From an uncultured Aquimarina sp. (lineage in GTDB: Bacteria > Bacteroidota > Bacteroidia > Flavobacteriales > Flavobacteriaceae), in assembly GCA_947500845.1 (NCBI GenBank), contig CANMTP010000025.1, positions 1-44,453 of the forward strand: a stretch of DNA of 44,453 nt, read 5' to 3'. The notes beneath the pieces were generated by a model. It ran no database searches. It had not been told where the DNA came from and was given only the letters and a program-made list of their open reading frames with translations. The position numbers and the translations under genes were made by a program. Shown here one piece after another: positions 33,267 through 40,849 of the stretch (the first letter of the stretch is position 1; each line of letters begins with the position of its first letter).

Positions 33267-34019
33267 TTAAGAAATATTTCTTGGATACACTTCTGCTGGC
33301 ACAACCTCTGGGGTAGGCATAAATGTAGGGTCAAACTTCGTTACCGAAGTTATGGATGAAGTATGTGCATCAATGAGCAAGGTGTAAACAATAGACCTTC
33401 TATGTAATCCTTCGTCCTCTTCGTATTCATACTTTTTTCCTTTTAATGTATATAATGTCAGTTCATATTTTATAGGTGATATGATAATACTGAAACCATA
33501 ACGTTGATGCGCTTCTTTTAGCCCTAGTGAAGTCAAGAATTCAATTTCTGTATAGGTGTTTTGTTCAAACGCAGTGCTCAGCGAAGATATAATGAGAGAA
33601 TCCTTATCCTTCAAAGGACGCTCCAAAGGCTCCCAAAAACCACCAAAAAGTTCCAAAGTATAGTCTTCCAAAGGCTTCTTGACACCCACCGTGAACTCCA
33701 TAGTTCTTCCATCATCGCTATAAATAACCGTAGGGTCTTGCCAAACGGTAGTGACTTCCATTTCAGGATGGTAACGAAGATTACTCGTATCGTTGTAAAT
33801 TATGGGGTTAATATAAAATGTGACTATATTACGGTTATAGTATTTTAGTTTAGAATCGTTAATAGGCTTTTTTAAAGCTATCCCCATTACTAAGTCAATG
33901 GGATATTGAGTTTCTTTAGTGATTTTCTTGGCGACCTCATTGATGAACTTTTGCTCCATTGGCGTGAAACCATGAAGAGCCTCTTTTAAGCCTCTTTCTG
34001 GTATCATTTGTTTTTCCAT
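33267..34019 (-). CDS. Protein of unknown function next to the IS insertion
   Basis: About 250 residues from the ATG at 34019 (MEKQMIPERGLKEAL). The frame itself extends through the IS border, and an in-frame ATG at 34067 lies inside the IS, so that start is artificial. No signal peptide. Sequence features are a helical start (FTPMEQKFINEVAKKITKE), beta-rich middle (NRNIVTFYINPIIYND, FTVGVKKPLEDYTLELFGGFW) and C-terminal VPAEVYPRN. I do not recognise a family. If the IS and one target copy are removed, this frame joins without a stop to the broken lipoprotein gene upstream, so it may be the second half of that gene. Confidence 0.6.
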   Translation of the reverse strand: MEKQMIPERGLKEALHGFTPMEQKFINEVAKKITKETQYPIDLVMGIALKKPINDSKLKYYNRNIVTFYINPIIYNDTSNLRYHPEMEVTTVWQDPTVIYSDDGRTMEFTVGVKKPLEDYTLELFGGFWEPLERPLKDKDSLIISSLSTAFEQNTYTEIEFLTSLGLKEAHQRYGFSIIISPIKYELTLYTLKGKKYEYEEDEGLHRRSIVYTLLIDAHTSSITSVTKFDPTFMPTPEVVPAEVYPRNIS

Positions 34020-34053
34020 ATTTTTATTTTCTAAAAATTCTTTACAACTTATG

Positions 34054-35461
34054 TGTCTGTTGCACAAGTTTTGCTAAAGGTAGTAAAATGCGTTATCTTT
34101 AATTATGCAAGGCAAAAAGACATGCCAAGAGAAGCTTTTTAATAATTTTCATTTGAGTGACCGAGTTCCTGCGACAAATTTTTACCGGCGGTTGAAAGAC
34201 GTATTGCATTTGGACTTTTTTTATAAGGATACCAAGCAGTATTATGGAGATAGTGGTCAAAAGAGCATTGACCCTTTGGTTTTCTTCAAATTGTGTTTAG
34301 TAGGTTATTTAGAAAACATTATCAGTGATCGCAAGCTTATTGCGCACGCTAGTATGCGACTTGATATTCTATATTTTCTAGGCTATGATATCGATGAGGA
34401 GCTACCCTGGCACAGTACCATCAGCAGAACCAGACAGTTATTTCCAGAGGAAGTGTTTGAAAAGGTCTTTACTCACGTTTTTGAGATGTATGTTGATCAG
34501 GGTATGGTAAAGGGCAGTACACAGGCGATCGATAGTGCACCAGTAAAAGCCAATGCCAGTATGGATAGTTTGGAGTTAAAAGTCCCTGCGCAGGAACTAA
34601 CAGCTCATCTTTCAGATATTCGTCATATCAGTAATAGAGACAAAGATACTTATCGTAAAGCTAAAGACAATAAAGCCAACAAAGAGCAACGACAGATAAC
34701 TGCCAGCGATAAGGAACTCAAAGAGATTAAAAGTCGTAATAAAAACTGGAGTGAGAACCAGAATCAGCGACCGGGCGCGGGCAACAAGGGAAGTCGCTAT
34801 ACAAGTAATAAGACCCACTACTCACCAACCGATCCAGATGCAAGAATAAGTATAAAGCCAGGTAAGGCCAGAAAGCTCAACTATCACAGTCAGCTCAGTG
34901 TAGATAAGTCACATCATGTCATTACGGATATAAAAGCATACCACGCCGATGGTAAGGACAATCAAGACTTGCCCGATATCGTAGATAGACTATCAAAGCG
35001 CTTATGGCGATCAGGGTTCAGGCTTGAAAATATACTGGCAGATACGGGCTACTCTAGAGCAGAGTACGAGCGTAACAAACAACGACTGAAGACAGAAAAA
35101 GGCAGGCGCATGAAAGTTAGGCGTCAGGCGACTGTAGAGCCTGTATTTGCGACACTTACCCAGTTTATGGGGCTACGTAAGATCAATACGATAGGGATAA
35201 GACAAGCGAACAAAGTGATGCATCTTTCCGCCGTGGCCTATAACCTTAAAAAGTATCTAAAATTCACTAAAAAACTAGTTCAAAGTGGTGCAGGAGGAGT
35301 CAGGATCGCTAAAATCATAAAAAATAGTCTGGTAGACCTACCAAGACTCAAAATAGGAGCTCCAAATCTTCAACCAACATTACTAACCTGAAATAAAAAA
35401 CGCCCTTAGAAGAGCGTACTTAGGACCAGTTTTTTGAAAATCATTGGGTTGTGCAACGGTT
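34054..35461 (+). mobile_element. IS1182-family insertion sequence with 7-bp target duplication
   Basis: About 1.41 kb. Terminal inverted repeats include GTTGCACAA (34059-34067) and TTGTGCAAC (35449-35457), a few bases inside each end. ACTTATG flanks both ends (34047-34053 and 35462-35468), a likely target duplication. Exact ends may differ by one or two bases. It carries one transposase gene. The insertion is within or next to a minus-strand gene whose frame is continuous across the rejoined target. Confidence 0.8.
34105..35391 (+). CDS. IS1182-family transposase, apparently internally shortened
   Basis: A 428-residue transposase. DUF772-type N-terminus (KDVLHLDFFYKDTKQYYGDSGQKSIDPLVFFKL, LPWHSTISRTRQLF), the first catalytic Asp in AIDSAPVKANAS, then a charged linker, VITDIKAYHADGKDNQDL, LADTGYS and near the end RRQATVEPVFATLTQFMGLRKINTIG with the catalytic Glu. 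Family members I know have about 90 more residues after the GYS motif, including a Cys-rich section; here LADTGYS is joined directly to RAEYERNKQRLKTEKGRRMK. This looks like an in-frame deletion and may have inactivated the element. The start ATG is the only good one. Confidence 0.88.
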   Translation: MQGKKTCQEKLFNNFHLSDRVPATNFYRRLKDVLHLDFFYKDTKQYYGDSGQKSIDPLVFFKLCLVGYLENIISDRKLIAHASMRLDILYFLGYDIDEELPWHSTISRTRQLFPEEVFEKVFTHVFEMYVDQGMVKGSTQAIDSAPVKANASMDSLELKVPAQELTAHLSDIRHISNRDKDTYRKAKDNKANKEQRQITASDKELKEIKSRNKNWSENQNQRPGAGNKGSRYTSNKTHYSPTDPDARISIKPGKARKLNYHSQLSVDKSHHVITDIKAYHADGKDNQDLPDIVDRLSKRLWRSGFRLENILADTGYSRAEYERNKQRLKTEKGRRMKVRRQATVEPVFATLTQFMGLRKINTIGIRQANKVMHLSAVAYNLKKYLKFTKKLVQSGAGGVRIAKIIKNSLVDLPRLKIGAPNLQPTLLT

Positions 35462-36085
35462 ACTTATGATATGATTCAATTCTTTTCCAAAACCATTCTG
35501 CTCCCACAAAACCCTGTCCTCTTTAATTTTTAAGGGGTTCTGGTTTGCGGCAATATAGGTTTTTATTGATTTAACCAGTGGGTCTTCATTTCCAATAATT
35601 TTTAAAACTGATTTTCTTCCAGAAGTCGTATAATTACCCTTATAATCGTAACTAAAAAAGAGTACCTCGTCGTCTTCTTTTACCTTGGCATCAAAAGAAT
35701 AGTTTAATTTAATATACTTTTAAGTGTTATACTGCTGTTTTCTAGCTTTTTTGAGAACAGTACCTGCTCAATTTCTATGATTGATTCTTGCATATGAAGT
35801 AATGGGTTGGAAGTGCCAGGTGGTTTGTTTAGACTTTTTATTTTCCCTACTAAAACCAAAGCATAAGGGTCGCCACAGTTACCCATAAATGGTCCTGATT
35901 GCTCCCACCAAACTAGCATACCTAATTTTTAAAGTATCCCCGACAAAAATGTATTCGGTGGTAAGGGCTGATTGCTCCTTGGCTGTACTTGAGAGACACC
36001 CAACACTTAAATAAAGCAATGTATTGAAAAACAAGAACACAAGGTAATGTCTTATTTTGCGAATAGTTTGCTTTACGATTTTCAT
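35462..36085 (-). pseudogene. Lipoprotein gene broken by two frameshifts and the IS1182 insertion
   Basis: Starts at the ATG at 36085 with a lipoprotein signal (HYLVFLFFNTLLYLSVGC). After VGDTLK a base too many in an A-run (TTTAAAAATTAGG) shifts the frame; corrected, it continues GMLVWWEQSGPFMGNCGDPY. After ENSSITLK a missing A shifts it again; corrected, it continues KYIKLNYSFDAKVKEDDEV. It ends at the IS as GFGKELNHIIS. No family recognised. The gene is non-functional as it stands, unless both shifts are sequencing errors. Confidence 0.7.
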
Positions 36086-36197
36086 GAGAATAAGATTTGG
36101 TCGACTCTAGACAAAGATAATTTAAATCTAACATTACAATAGAATGGGTGACAGAAAGTGGGGAACCAGCTCTATATGAGGTTTGAAATTTCATATT

Positions 36198-36260
36198 TGA
36201 AAGCAGAAATTGAGGGTTATGTTCAAAAACGTGTTGTGAATCTCATTTCTGGAAATATAA
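36198..36260 (+). repeat. Dispersed module-border repeat, copy R11 (degenerate, right arm only)
   Basis: GAAAGCAGAAATTGAGGGTT then ATGTTCAAAAACGTG, GTGAATCTCATTTCTGG aligns with the family's right arm (GAAAGCTAAAATTGGGGATT, GTGTCCAAGACC, GTGAAGCTC). It is heavily diverged, but in the right place between two modules. Confidence 0.55.
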
Positions 36261-36299
36261 ACCTTCAATTATATTAGTAATCAAATTAGTAACTAAAGT

Positions 36300-37274
36300 T
36301 TAAACTTCAGAAGCGTTTTGCATATACTTTTTTGGTGTTACTCCGCACCATTTTTTAAAAGCTCTGGAAAAGGCTATGGATTCAGAATATCCCAATAAAT
36401 ATCCAATATCTTTTATCAAATAACTTTTGTGTTGCAACAGTAATATAGAAATGTCTTTTTTTAAGTGGTTAACAACATTTCGAAACGTAGTATTTTCCTT
36501 GAGTAATTTTCGTTGAAGACTTCTCGAGGACAATCCAAAAATTTGTGCAACAGCATCCATTGAAGGTAATTCTGGTGTTGCCATCTGTAACAGTGCCATC
36601 CTCACTTTATCTGATAAAGAGTTATCTTTTTTTATCTTGGCTATTAGTTGTAAATATTGTGGCAACAAGTATTCAAAGTGTTCTGAGCTTCGATTTCTTA
36701 AAGGTTCCTTCATTTTAATATTGGTAACGGATAGCGTATAACTATCTCCATAGATAAAGGATATCGGGTGCTTTTTGCTACAATGAGGTGATGTCATCTG
36801 TAATTTGATAGTATTAGAGCACATTAATGTGATTTCTCTGGAAAGGATAACAAGATAACATTCTAATATAATTCTGTTAAAGTGGTTCGAATTATTTGCA
36901 ATAGCTAATTCTATCAAAACCGCATCATTACTTTTTAAGGTAACTTTCAGCGCAACATCGGGAAAGGTATTACCCATAAAATTCTTCAGATAATAAATCG
37001 CTTCTTCTATAGTATTACATTGTAAAGAAATTTGATGTACCATTCCTAAAGAAATCAATTTACAGAACTCTCCAATCTTAATACCTAACAAATCGTCTGT
37101 AAGCTTTGTACTCAGATTTTTGAGTACAGTATAAAAGGTTTCTAAGCCAACTACATTTTCTTTGCGTTTCGACTCTGTATAAAGTGACGTATTTTGAAAA
37201 ATTTCTTCTTCGCGAAGCCCTCTTAAGCTACCGTAGTAAATAAAAGGTTCCAAATGCAATCTTAAAATATTCAT
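36300..37274 (-). CDS. AraC-family transcriptional regulator (OruR/arabinose-binding N-terminal type)
   Basis: A 324-residue protein. The N-terminal ~200 residues match the arabinose-binding-like sensor domain of AraC proteins such as OruR/ArgR relatives (YTVLKNLSTKLTDDLLGIKIGEF, GMVHQISLQCNTIEEAIYYLKNF). The C-terminal helix-turn-helix pair is MDAVAQIFGLSSRSLQRKLLKENTTFRNVVNHLKKD and LIKDIGYLLGYSESIAFSRAFKKWCGVTPKKYM. Divergent from the membrane protein-dehalogenase pair and a likely activator of it. Confidence 0.92.
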   Translation of the reverse strand: MNILRLHLEPFIYYGSLRGLREEEIFQNTSLYTESKRKENVVGLETFYTVLKNLSTKLTDDLLGIKIGEFCKLISLGMVHQISLQCNTIEEAIYYLKNFMGNTFPDVALKVTLKSNDAVLIELAIANNSNHFNRIILECYLVILSREITLMCSNTIKLQMTSPHCSKKHPISFIYGDSYTLSVTNIKMKEPLRNRSSEHFEYLLPQYLQLIAKIKKDNSLSDKVRMALLQMATPELPSMDAVAQIFGLSSRSLQRKLLKENTTFRNVVNHLKKDISILLLQHKSYLIKDIGYLLGYSESIAFSRAFKKWCGVTPKKYMQNASEV

Positions 37275-37313
37275 GTTGTCGTAAAATATCTGTTTTCTGC
37301 TAAATTACAACTA

Positions 37314-37321
37314 TATATTTG
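37314..37321 (+). promoter_or_regulatory. Candidate -7 box for the 37347 operon
   Basis: TATATTTG fits TAnnTTTG, about 25 bases before the ATG at 37347. No TTG sits at the ideal distance upstream, which may fit a promoter that needs the divergent AraC activator. Confidence 0.45.
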
Positions 37322-37346
37322 TTTGAAAATCAAAAATAATCATAAC

Positions 37347-37742
37347 ATGAAAATATTAAAAACGGCACTGCTTGTAAACGCCTTTAGCTCAATCGCAATG
37401 GGAATACCGCTGCTTTTCTTTTCTGGACCTACTGCTCAATCATTTGCTGTCAACAACGCAACAGTTTTCATAATTCTTGGAATAGTTTTACTATTATTCG
37501 GAACATTAGTTCTCTTATTGCGTACTAGACCTTTACCGAATATAAAAATAGTTAAGGCAATAATAGCTGCTGATATTCTATGGTTTATAGGAAGTCTTTT
37601 CATTATTTTATTACAATTGTTCAATCTCTCCTCATTAGGTAACACACTTGTTGGTGCGGCCGCAGTATGGGTACTTGTTATGGCATTTTTTCAAAATAAG
37701 GGTATTCAGGAAGTAGATAAAGCACCTTATAAATCTATATAA
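37347..37742 (+). CDS. Four-helix membrane protein of unknown function
   Basis: About 131 residues from the ATG at 37347; a TTG eight codons earlier overlaps the -7 region and is not used. Four membrane helices (about 6-25, 36-55, 68-90 and 95-115) with short loops, and RTRPLPNIK between helices two and three. I know similar small proteins next to AraC regulators in Bacteroidota but no function. Probably co-transcribed with the hydrolase that follows 23 bases later. Confidence 0.75.
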   Translation: MKILKTALLVNAFSSIAMGIPLLFFSGPTAQSFAVNNATVFIILGIVLLLFGTLVLLLRTRPLPNIKIVKAIIAADILWFIGSLFIILLQLFNLSSLGNTLVGAAAVWVLVMAFFQNKGIQEVDKAPYKSI

Positions 37743-37765
37743 CCAATTCAATAACTAAAAAAATA

Positions 37766-38692
37766 ATGATGATAAAAGCTAATGAGAATTTTGGCGGAAC
37801 ATTTCCTTTTAAACCAAATTATTGCGAAGCGTCCGGTTTTAAAATGCACTATGTAGATGAAGGGAAAGGGGAAGTTATTCTATGTATTCACGGAGAACCG
37901 ACTTGGGGATATTTGTATAGACTTATGATACCTTTACTTTCTAAAAGCCATAGAGTCATCGTACCGGATAATATGGGATTCGGAAAAAGCGAAACACCTC
38001 AACATAAGACATATAATTTTCAAGAACACGTAGATAATTTGGTAGACCTTGTAGAATATCTGGGGTTGAATAATATTACACTTGTAGTGCACGATTGGGG
38101 TGGTCCTATGGGCGCTGGACTTTTTAAGAGTAACCCTAATCTAATTAAGCGTATTGTAATAATGAATACACTTTTTCCATTGGGTACCGATATTGAAAAC
38201 CAATTGTTAGCAAAAAGTATAGCTATATCTCCTTGGTTTCAATTGATGGGCAAGCTACATCAAGAAGGAACTATTGAGACTGTACTCGAAAATCTTTTTA
38301 TGCATTTCAACATAGGTATGCTCAAAAATTTTACAGGTTTCGAGAAATCCGAAAATATAACTGATGATTGGCTGCAAGCCTACAGTGCTCCATTCAGCTC
38401 TAAGGAAGAATGCATTGCTGCGGTCAGGTTACCTAAAAGCATTGTCGACGGTCAGAGTGAATTATGGCAGCCATTTACTCCAGTTGAAATAAAAGCTGCC
38501 AGGAACACACCAGCGATAATGATTGAGGGTATGAAGGATAAGGGGCTTGCTCCCGAGTATTATATACCTATGTTTAAGCAAGGATTTCCTGATGGAAAGG
38601 TACATGAGTTACCTAATGCCGGTCATTATCTTCAAGAAGATGATCCACAGACAATTGCCTCTCTAATAGAACAATTTATCACACAAACATAA
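37766..38692 (+). CDS. Haloalkane-dehalogenase-like alpha/beta hydrolase
   Basis: A 308-residue protein. Core motifs follow haloalkane dehalogenases of the DhlA type: ILCIHGEPTWGYLYRLMIPLL (oxyanion part, Trp47), VIVPDNMGFGKSETP, nucleophile elbow VVHDWGGPMG with Asp110 followed by Trp111, an expected halide-stabilising pair, and PNAGHYLQEDDP with the catalytic His near 283. The Asp nucleophile in place of Ser marks it as dehalogenase or epoxide-hydrolase like. The presence of a cap domain is suggested by the long segment after residue 130. True activity needs assay. Controlled probably by the divergent AraC. Confidence 0.85.
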   Translation: MMIKANENFGGTFPFKPNYCEASGFKMHYVDEGKGEVILCIHGEPTWGYLYRLMIPLLSKSHRVIVPDNMGFGKSETPQHKTYNFQEHVDNLVDLVEYLGLNNITLVVHDWGGPMGAGLFKSNPNLIKRIVIMNTLFPLGTDIENQLLAKSIAISPWFQLMGKLHQEGTIETVLENLFMHFNIGMLKNFTGFEKSENITDDWLQAYSAPFSSKEECIAAVRLPKSIVDGQSELWQPFTPVEIKAARNTPAIMIEGMKDKGLAPEYYIPMFKQGFPDGKVHELPNAGHYLQEDDPQTIASLIEQFITQT

Positions 38693-38720
38693 TTAAATGA
38701 CCTAAAATTGTCTAACGTAA

Positions 38721-38754
38721 GATATAGCCTTTTAGGAATGTGCTGAGCAGGTTA
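38721..38754 (+). repeat. Dispersed module-border repeat, copy R12 (right end only)
   Basis: GATATAGCCTTTTAGGAATG then TGCTGAGCAGGTTATAA, matching the right end of the family. Rightmost copy, about 155 bases from the tRNA-Leu 3' end. Confidence 0.6.
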
Positions 38755-38847
38755 TAAATTCTTTGATATCAAAGTGTGAAAAATAGCAATCAACCTTATT
38801 TAATATCAAACCATGCAAATCCCAATGTAGTTAAAGAAAAAACCAAA

Positions 38848-38869
38848 ATGTTGTACCTATGTTGTACCT
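38848..38869. repeat. Tandem 11-bp direct repeat near the tRNA
   Basis: ATGTTGTACCT occurs twice head to tail, about 40 bases from the 3' end of the tRNA-Leu gene. Such short direct repeats next to tRNA ends can be recombinase arm sites, but no integrase gene is nearby. A perfect 14-bp palindrome CTTTGATATCAAAG lies further left at 38761-38774. Confidence 0.45.
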
Positions 38870-38875
38870 GAGCAT

Positions 38876-38909
38876 AAAAAAAGCCGAGATTTTCATCTCA
38901 GCTTTTTCG
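38876..38909 (-). terminator. Terminator of the tRNA-Leu gene
   Basis: On the minus strand GCTGAGAT/ATCTCGGC (one wobble pair, GAAA loop) followed by a run of seven T. It lies immediately after the tRNA 3' end. Confidence 0.75.
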
Positions 38910-38992
38910 TACCGAAGGTGGGACTCGAACCCACACGCCTTATCAGCAAAGGATTTTGAATCCTTCGTGTCTACCAATTCCACCACTTCGGC
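38910..38992 (-). tRNA. tRNA-Leu (anticodon CAA)
   Basis: 83 bases read on the minus strand: acceptor GCCGAAG pairs with CTTCGGT, D-arm with GGAATTGGTAGAC, anticodon arm GGATTCAAAATCC with CAA at the loop centre, long variable arm TGCTGATAAGGCG as in class II Leu tRNAs, and TGTGGGTTCGAGTCCCAC T-arm. CCA is not encoded. The 3' end faces the accessory region, as typical of a genomic-island insertion point. Confidence 0.95.
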
Positions 38993-39018
38993 TTACCATT
39001 CTACGCTTTTTCAAATTT

Positions 39019-39060
39019 GGATTTTGAATCCAGCGCGTCTACCAATTCCGCCACTTGAGC
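39019..39060 (-). pseudogene. 5' half of a second tRNA-Leu(CAA)
   Basis: Minus-strand GCTCAAGTGGCGGAATTGG, TAGACGCGCTGGATTCAAAA and TCC gives a complete 5' acceptor strand, D-arm and anticodon arm with CAA. The sequence then leaves the tRNA: no variable arm, T-arm or 3' acceptor (CTTGAGC expected). The lost half probably went with a recombination event at this locus. Confidence 0.85.
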
Positions 39061-39154
39061 ATTAATCCTTGAACTGGACGGCAAAATTAAAAAATTATTT
39101 ATTCCCAACCAGCAAATAAGTAATAAAATAAGCCCAAGAGTTGAAATAAATTTT

Positions 39155-39162
39155 TAAATTTG
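39155..39162 (+). promoter_or_regulatory. Candidate -7 box for prs
   Basis: TAAATTTG fits TAnnTTTG about 55 bases before the prs start codon. A good -33 TTG at the right distance is not visible. Confidence 0.4.
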
Positions 39163-39216
39163 CACCTTGTTTTTAAAAAATAAGTTTCAACTCATTATTA
39201 AACAATAGTTTACCCT

Positions 39217-40158
39217 ATGCCAACCCCAGTTACAGAAGCAAAATTTTTTACATGCAACCAAAGTACTGAACTTGCAGAAAAAATAGTGGCTGCATATGGT
39301 GCAAAATTGGGTAACGTAATTACATCTACATATAGTGATGGTGAGTTTCAACCCTCTTTTGAAGAATCAGTACGAGGTTCTAGAGTTTTCATCATAGGAT
39401 CAACACATCCAGGTTCTGACCATCTTATGGAGATGTTATTAATGCTGGATGCAGCAAAAAGAGCTTCAGCAAGGCATATAACGGCTGTAATACCCTATTA
39501 TGGGTGGGCACGCCAGGATAGAAAAGATAAACCCAGAGTTCCTATCGCAGCAAAATTAATTGCCAAAATGTTAGAGACCGCCGGGGCGACAAGAATCATA
39601 ACTATGGATCTGCATGCAGATCAAATACAAGGATTTTTTGAGAAACCAGTAGATCATTTATTTGCTTCTACGATTTTCTTACCCTATTTGCAATCTTTAA
39701 ATTTGCAAGATCTTACTATCGCTTCTCCAGATATGGGAGGTTCTAAAAGAGCGTATGCCTATTCTAAAGCATTAAAAAGTGATGTAGTGATTTGTTATAA
39801 GCAACGCGCCAAGGCCAATGTTATATCACATATGGAGTTGATCGGTGACGTTACCGGAAAAAATGTGGTCTTAGTAGATGATATGGTAGACACAGCCGGT
39901 ACATTAACCAAGGCTGCAGACTTAATGATAGAACGAGGAGCAAAAAGTGTACGTGCAATTTGTACACATCCCATTCTTTCAGGAGGTGCTTATGATAAGT
40001 TAGCAGCTTCAAAATTAGAAGAATTGATTGTAACCGATTCAATTCCTCTAAAACAAAAAAGTAATAAAATTAGAGTGGTAAGCTGTGCAGATTTATTTGC
40101 CGATGTAATGCACCGGGTGCATCATAACGAGTCTATTAGCTCTAAATTTATAATGTAA
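39217..40158 (+). CDS. prs: Ribose-phosphate pyrophosphokinase
   Basis: A 313-residue cytoplasmic enzyme making PRPP from ribose 5-phosphate and ATP for purine, pyrimidine, His and Trp synthesis. Motifs: YSDGEFQPSFEESVRG, YYGWARQDRKDKPRVPI (ATP flexible loop), TMDLHADQIQGFF (metal-binding His), SPDMGGSKRAYAY, and the PRPP-binding loop VLVDDMVDTAGTL. Full length for class I PRPP synthases. Located beside rplY as usual in Flavobacteriaceae, and separated from it by 23 bases, so co-transcription is likely. Confidence 0.98.
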   Translation: MPTPVTEAKFFTCNQSTELAEKIVAAYGAKLGNVITSTYSDGEFQPSFEESVRGSRVFIIGSTHPGSDHLMEMLLMLDAAKRASARHITAVIPYYGWARQDRKDKPRVPIAAKLIAKMLETAGATRIITMDLHADQIQGFFEKPVDHLFASTIFLPYLQSLNLQDLTIASPDMGGSKRAYAYSKALKSDVVICYKQRAKANVISHMELIGDVTGKNVVLVDDMVDTAGTLTKAADLMIERGAKSVRAICTHPILSGGAYDKLAASKLEELIVTDSIPLKQKSNKIRVVSCADLFADVMHRVHHNESISSKFIM

Positions 40159-40181
40159 ATTAGTAATTAATAAATTTTAAA

Positions 40182-40826
40182 ATGAAATCATTAACAATCA
40201 ACGCATCTCAAAGAGAAAGCGTGGGCAAGAAAGCAACAAAAGCCCTACGTAATGCTGGACAGGTACCTTGTGTTATTTATGGTGGAGACACTATTGTACA
40301 CTTTGCAGCTCCAGAAATTGCTTTTAAAAACTTAGTGTACACTCCAGACGTTCATACCGTGGTTATAGCGTTAGATAATGGTACAAAAATAAATGCAATC
40401 TTGCAGGATATTCAATTTCACCCTGTGACCGATAAAATTTTGCATATCGATTTTGTCGAGATTTTTGACAACAAACCTATTACTGTCGAACTTCCTTTTA
40501 GAACTGTAGGAAATTCTAAAGGTGTTCGTAATGGTGGTGTGTTACGTTTCAACTTAAGGCGTATTAAAGTAAAAGGTCTTGCCTCAAAATTACCCGATGT
40601 AATTGAAGGAGACATTACAAAACTTAAAATTGGAAACAAATTATATGTTACTGATGTAGCCAGTGATGATTTTACTATCCTACATCCAGACAATACTGTA
40701 ATTTGTATGGTGAAAACATCTCGTACTGCTGTCGATGTCGACGATGACGAAGATGAAGAAGAAACTGCAGCAACTGCCGAAGGAGGAGAAGCACCAGTAA
40801 CTGAGGCTCCTGCTGCCGAAGCATAG
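40182..40826 (+). CDS. rplY: 50S ribosomal protein L25/general stress protein Ctc
   Basis: 214 residues. L25 domain at 1-92 (RESVGKKATKALRNAGQVPCVIYGG, LQDIQFHPVTDKILHIDF) binds 5S rRNA; the second TL5/CTC beta-domain follows (VELPFRTVGNSKGVRNGG, ASKLPDVIEGDITKLKIG). The last ~30 residues form an acidic, Ala/Glu-rich tail (DVDDDEDEEE), common in Bacteroidota Ctc proteins. A strong terminator follows. Confidence 0.98.
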   Translation: MKSLTINASQRESVGKKATKALRNAGQVPCVIYGGDTIVHFAAPEIAFKNLVYTPDVHTVVIALDNGTKINAILQDIQFHPVTDKILHIDFVEIFDNKPITVELPFRTVGNSKGVRNGGVLRFNLRRIKVKGLASKLPDVIEGDITKLKIGNKLYVTDVASDDFTILHPDNTVICMVKTSRTAVDVDDDEDEEETAATAEGGEAPVTEAPAAEA

Positions 40827-40849
40827 TTTTGCGACTAAAGAACATTACA

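Noticed and set aside
34067..34067. Start codon at 34067 for the minus-strand gene ending at 33267
   Set aside because: It lies inside the IS1182 terminal repeat; the ATG at 34019 or an upstream frame before the insertion is more likely.
4086..38754. Classical integron array (attC sites with IntI)
   Set aside because: The repeats lack recognisable RYYYAAC/GTTRRRY cores, gene orientations are mixed, and no integrase gene is in the window. Only a functional resemblance is proposed.
38859..39065. 68-codon plus-strand frame over the tRNA genes
   Set aside because: An antisense frame across tRNA-Leu and the half tRNA; RNA genes explain the sequence.
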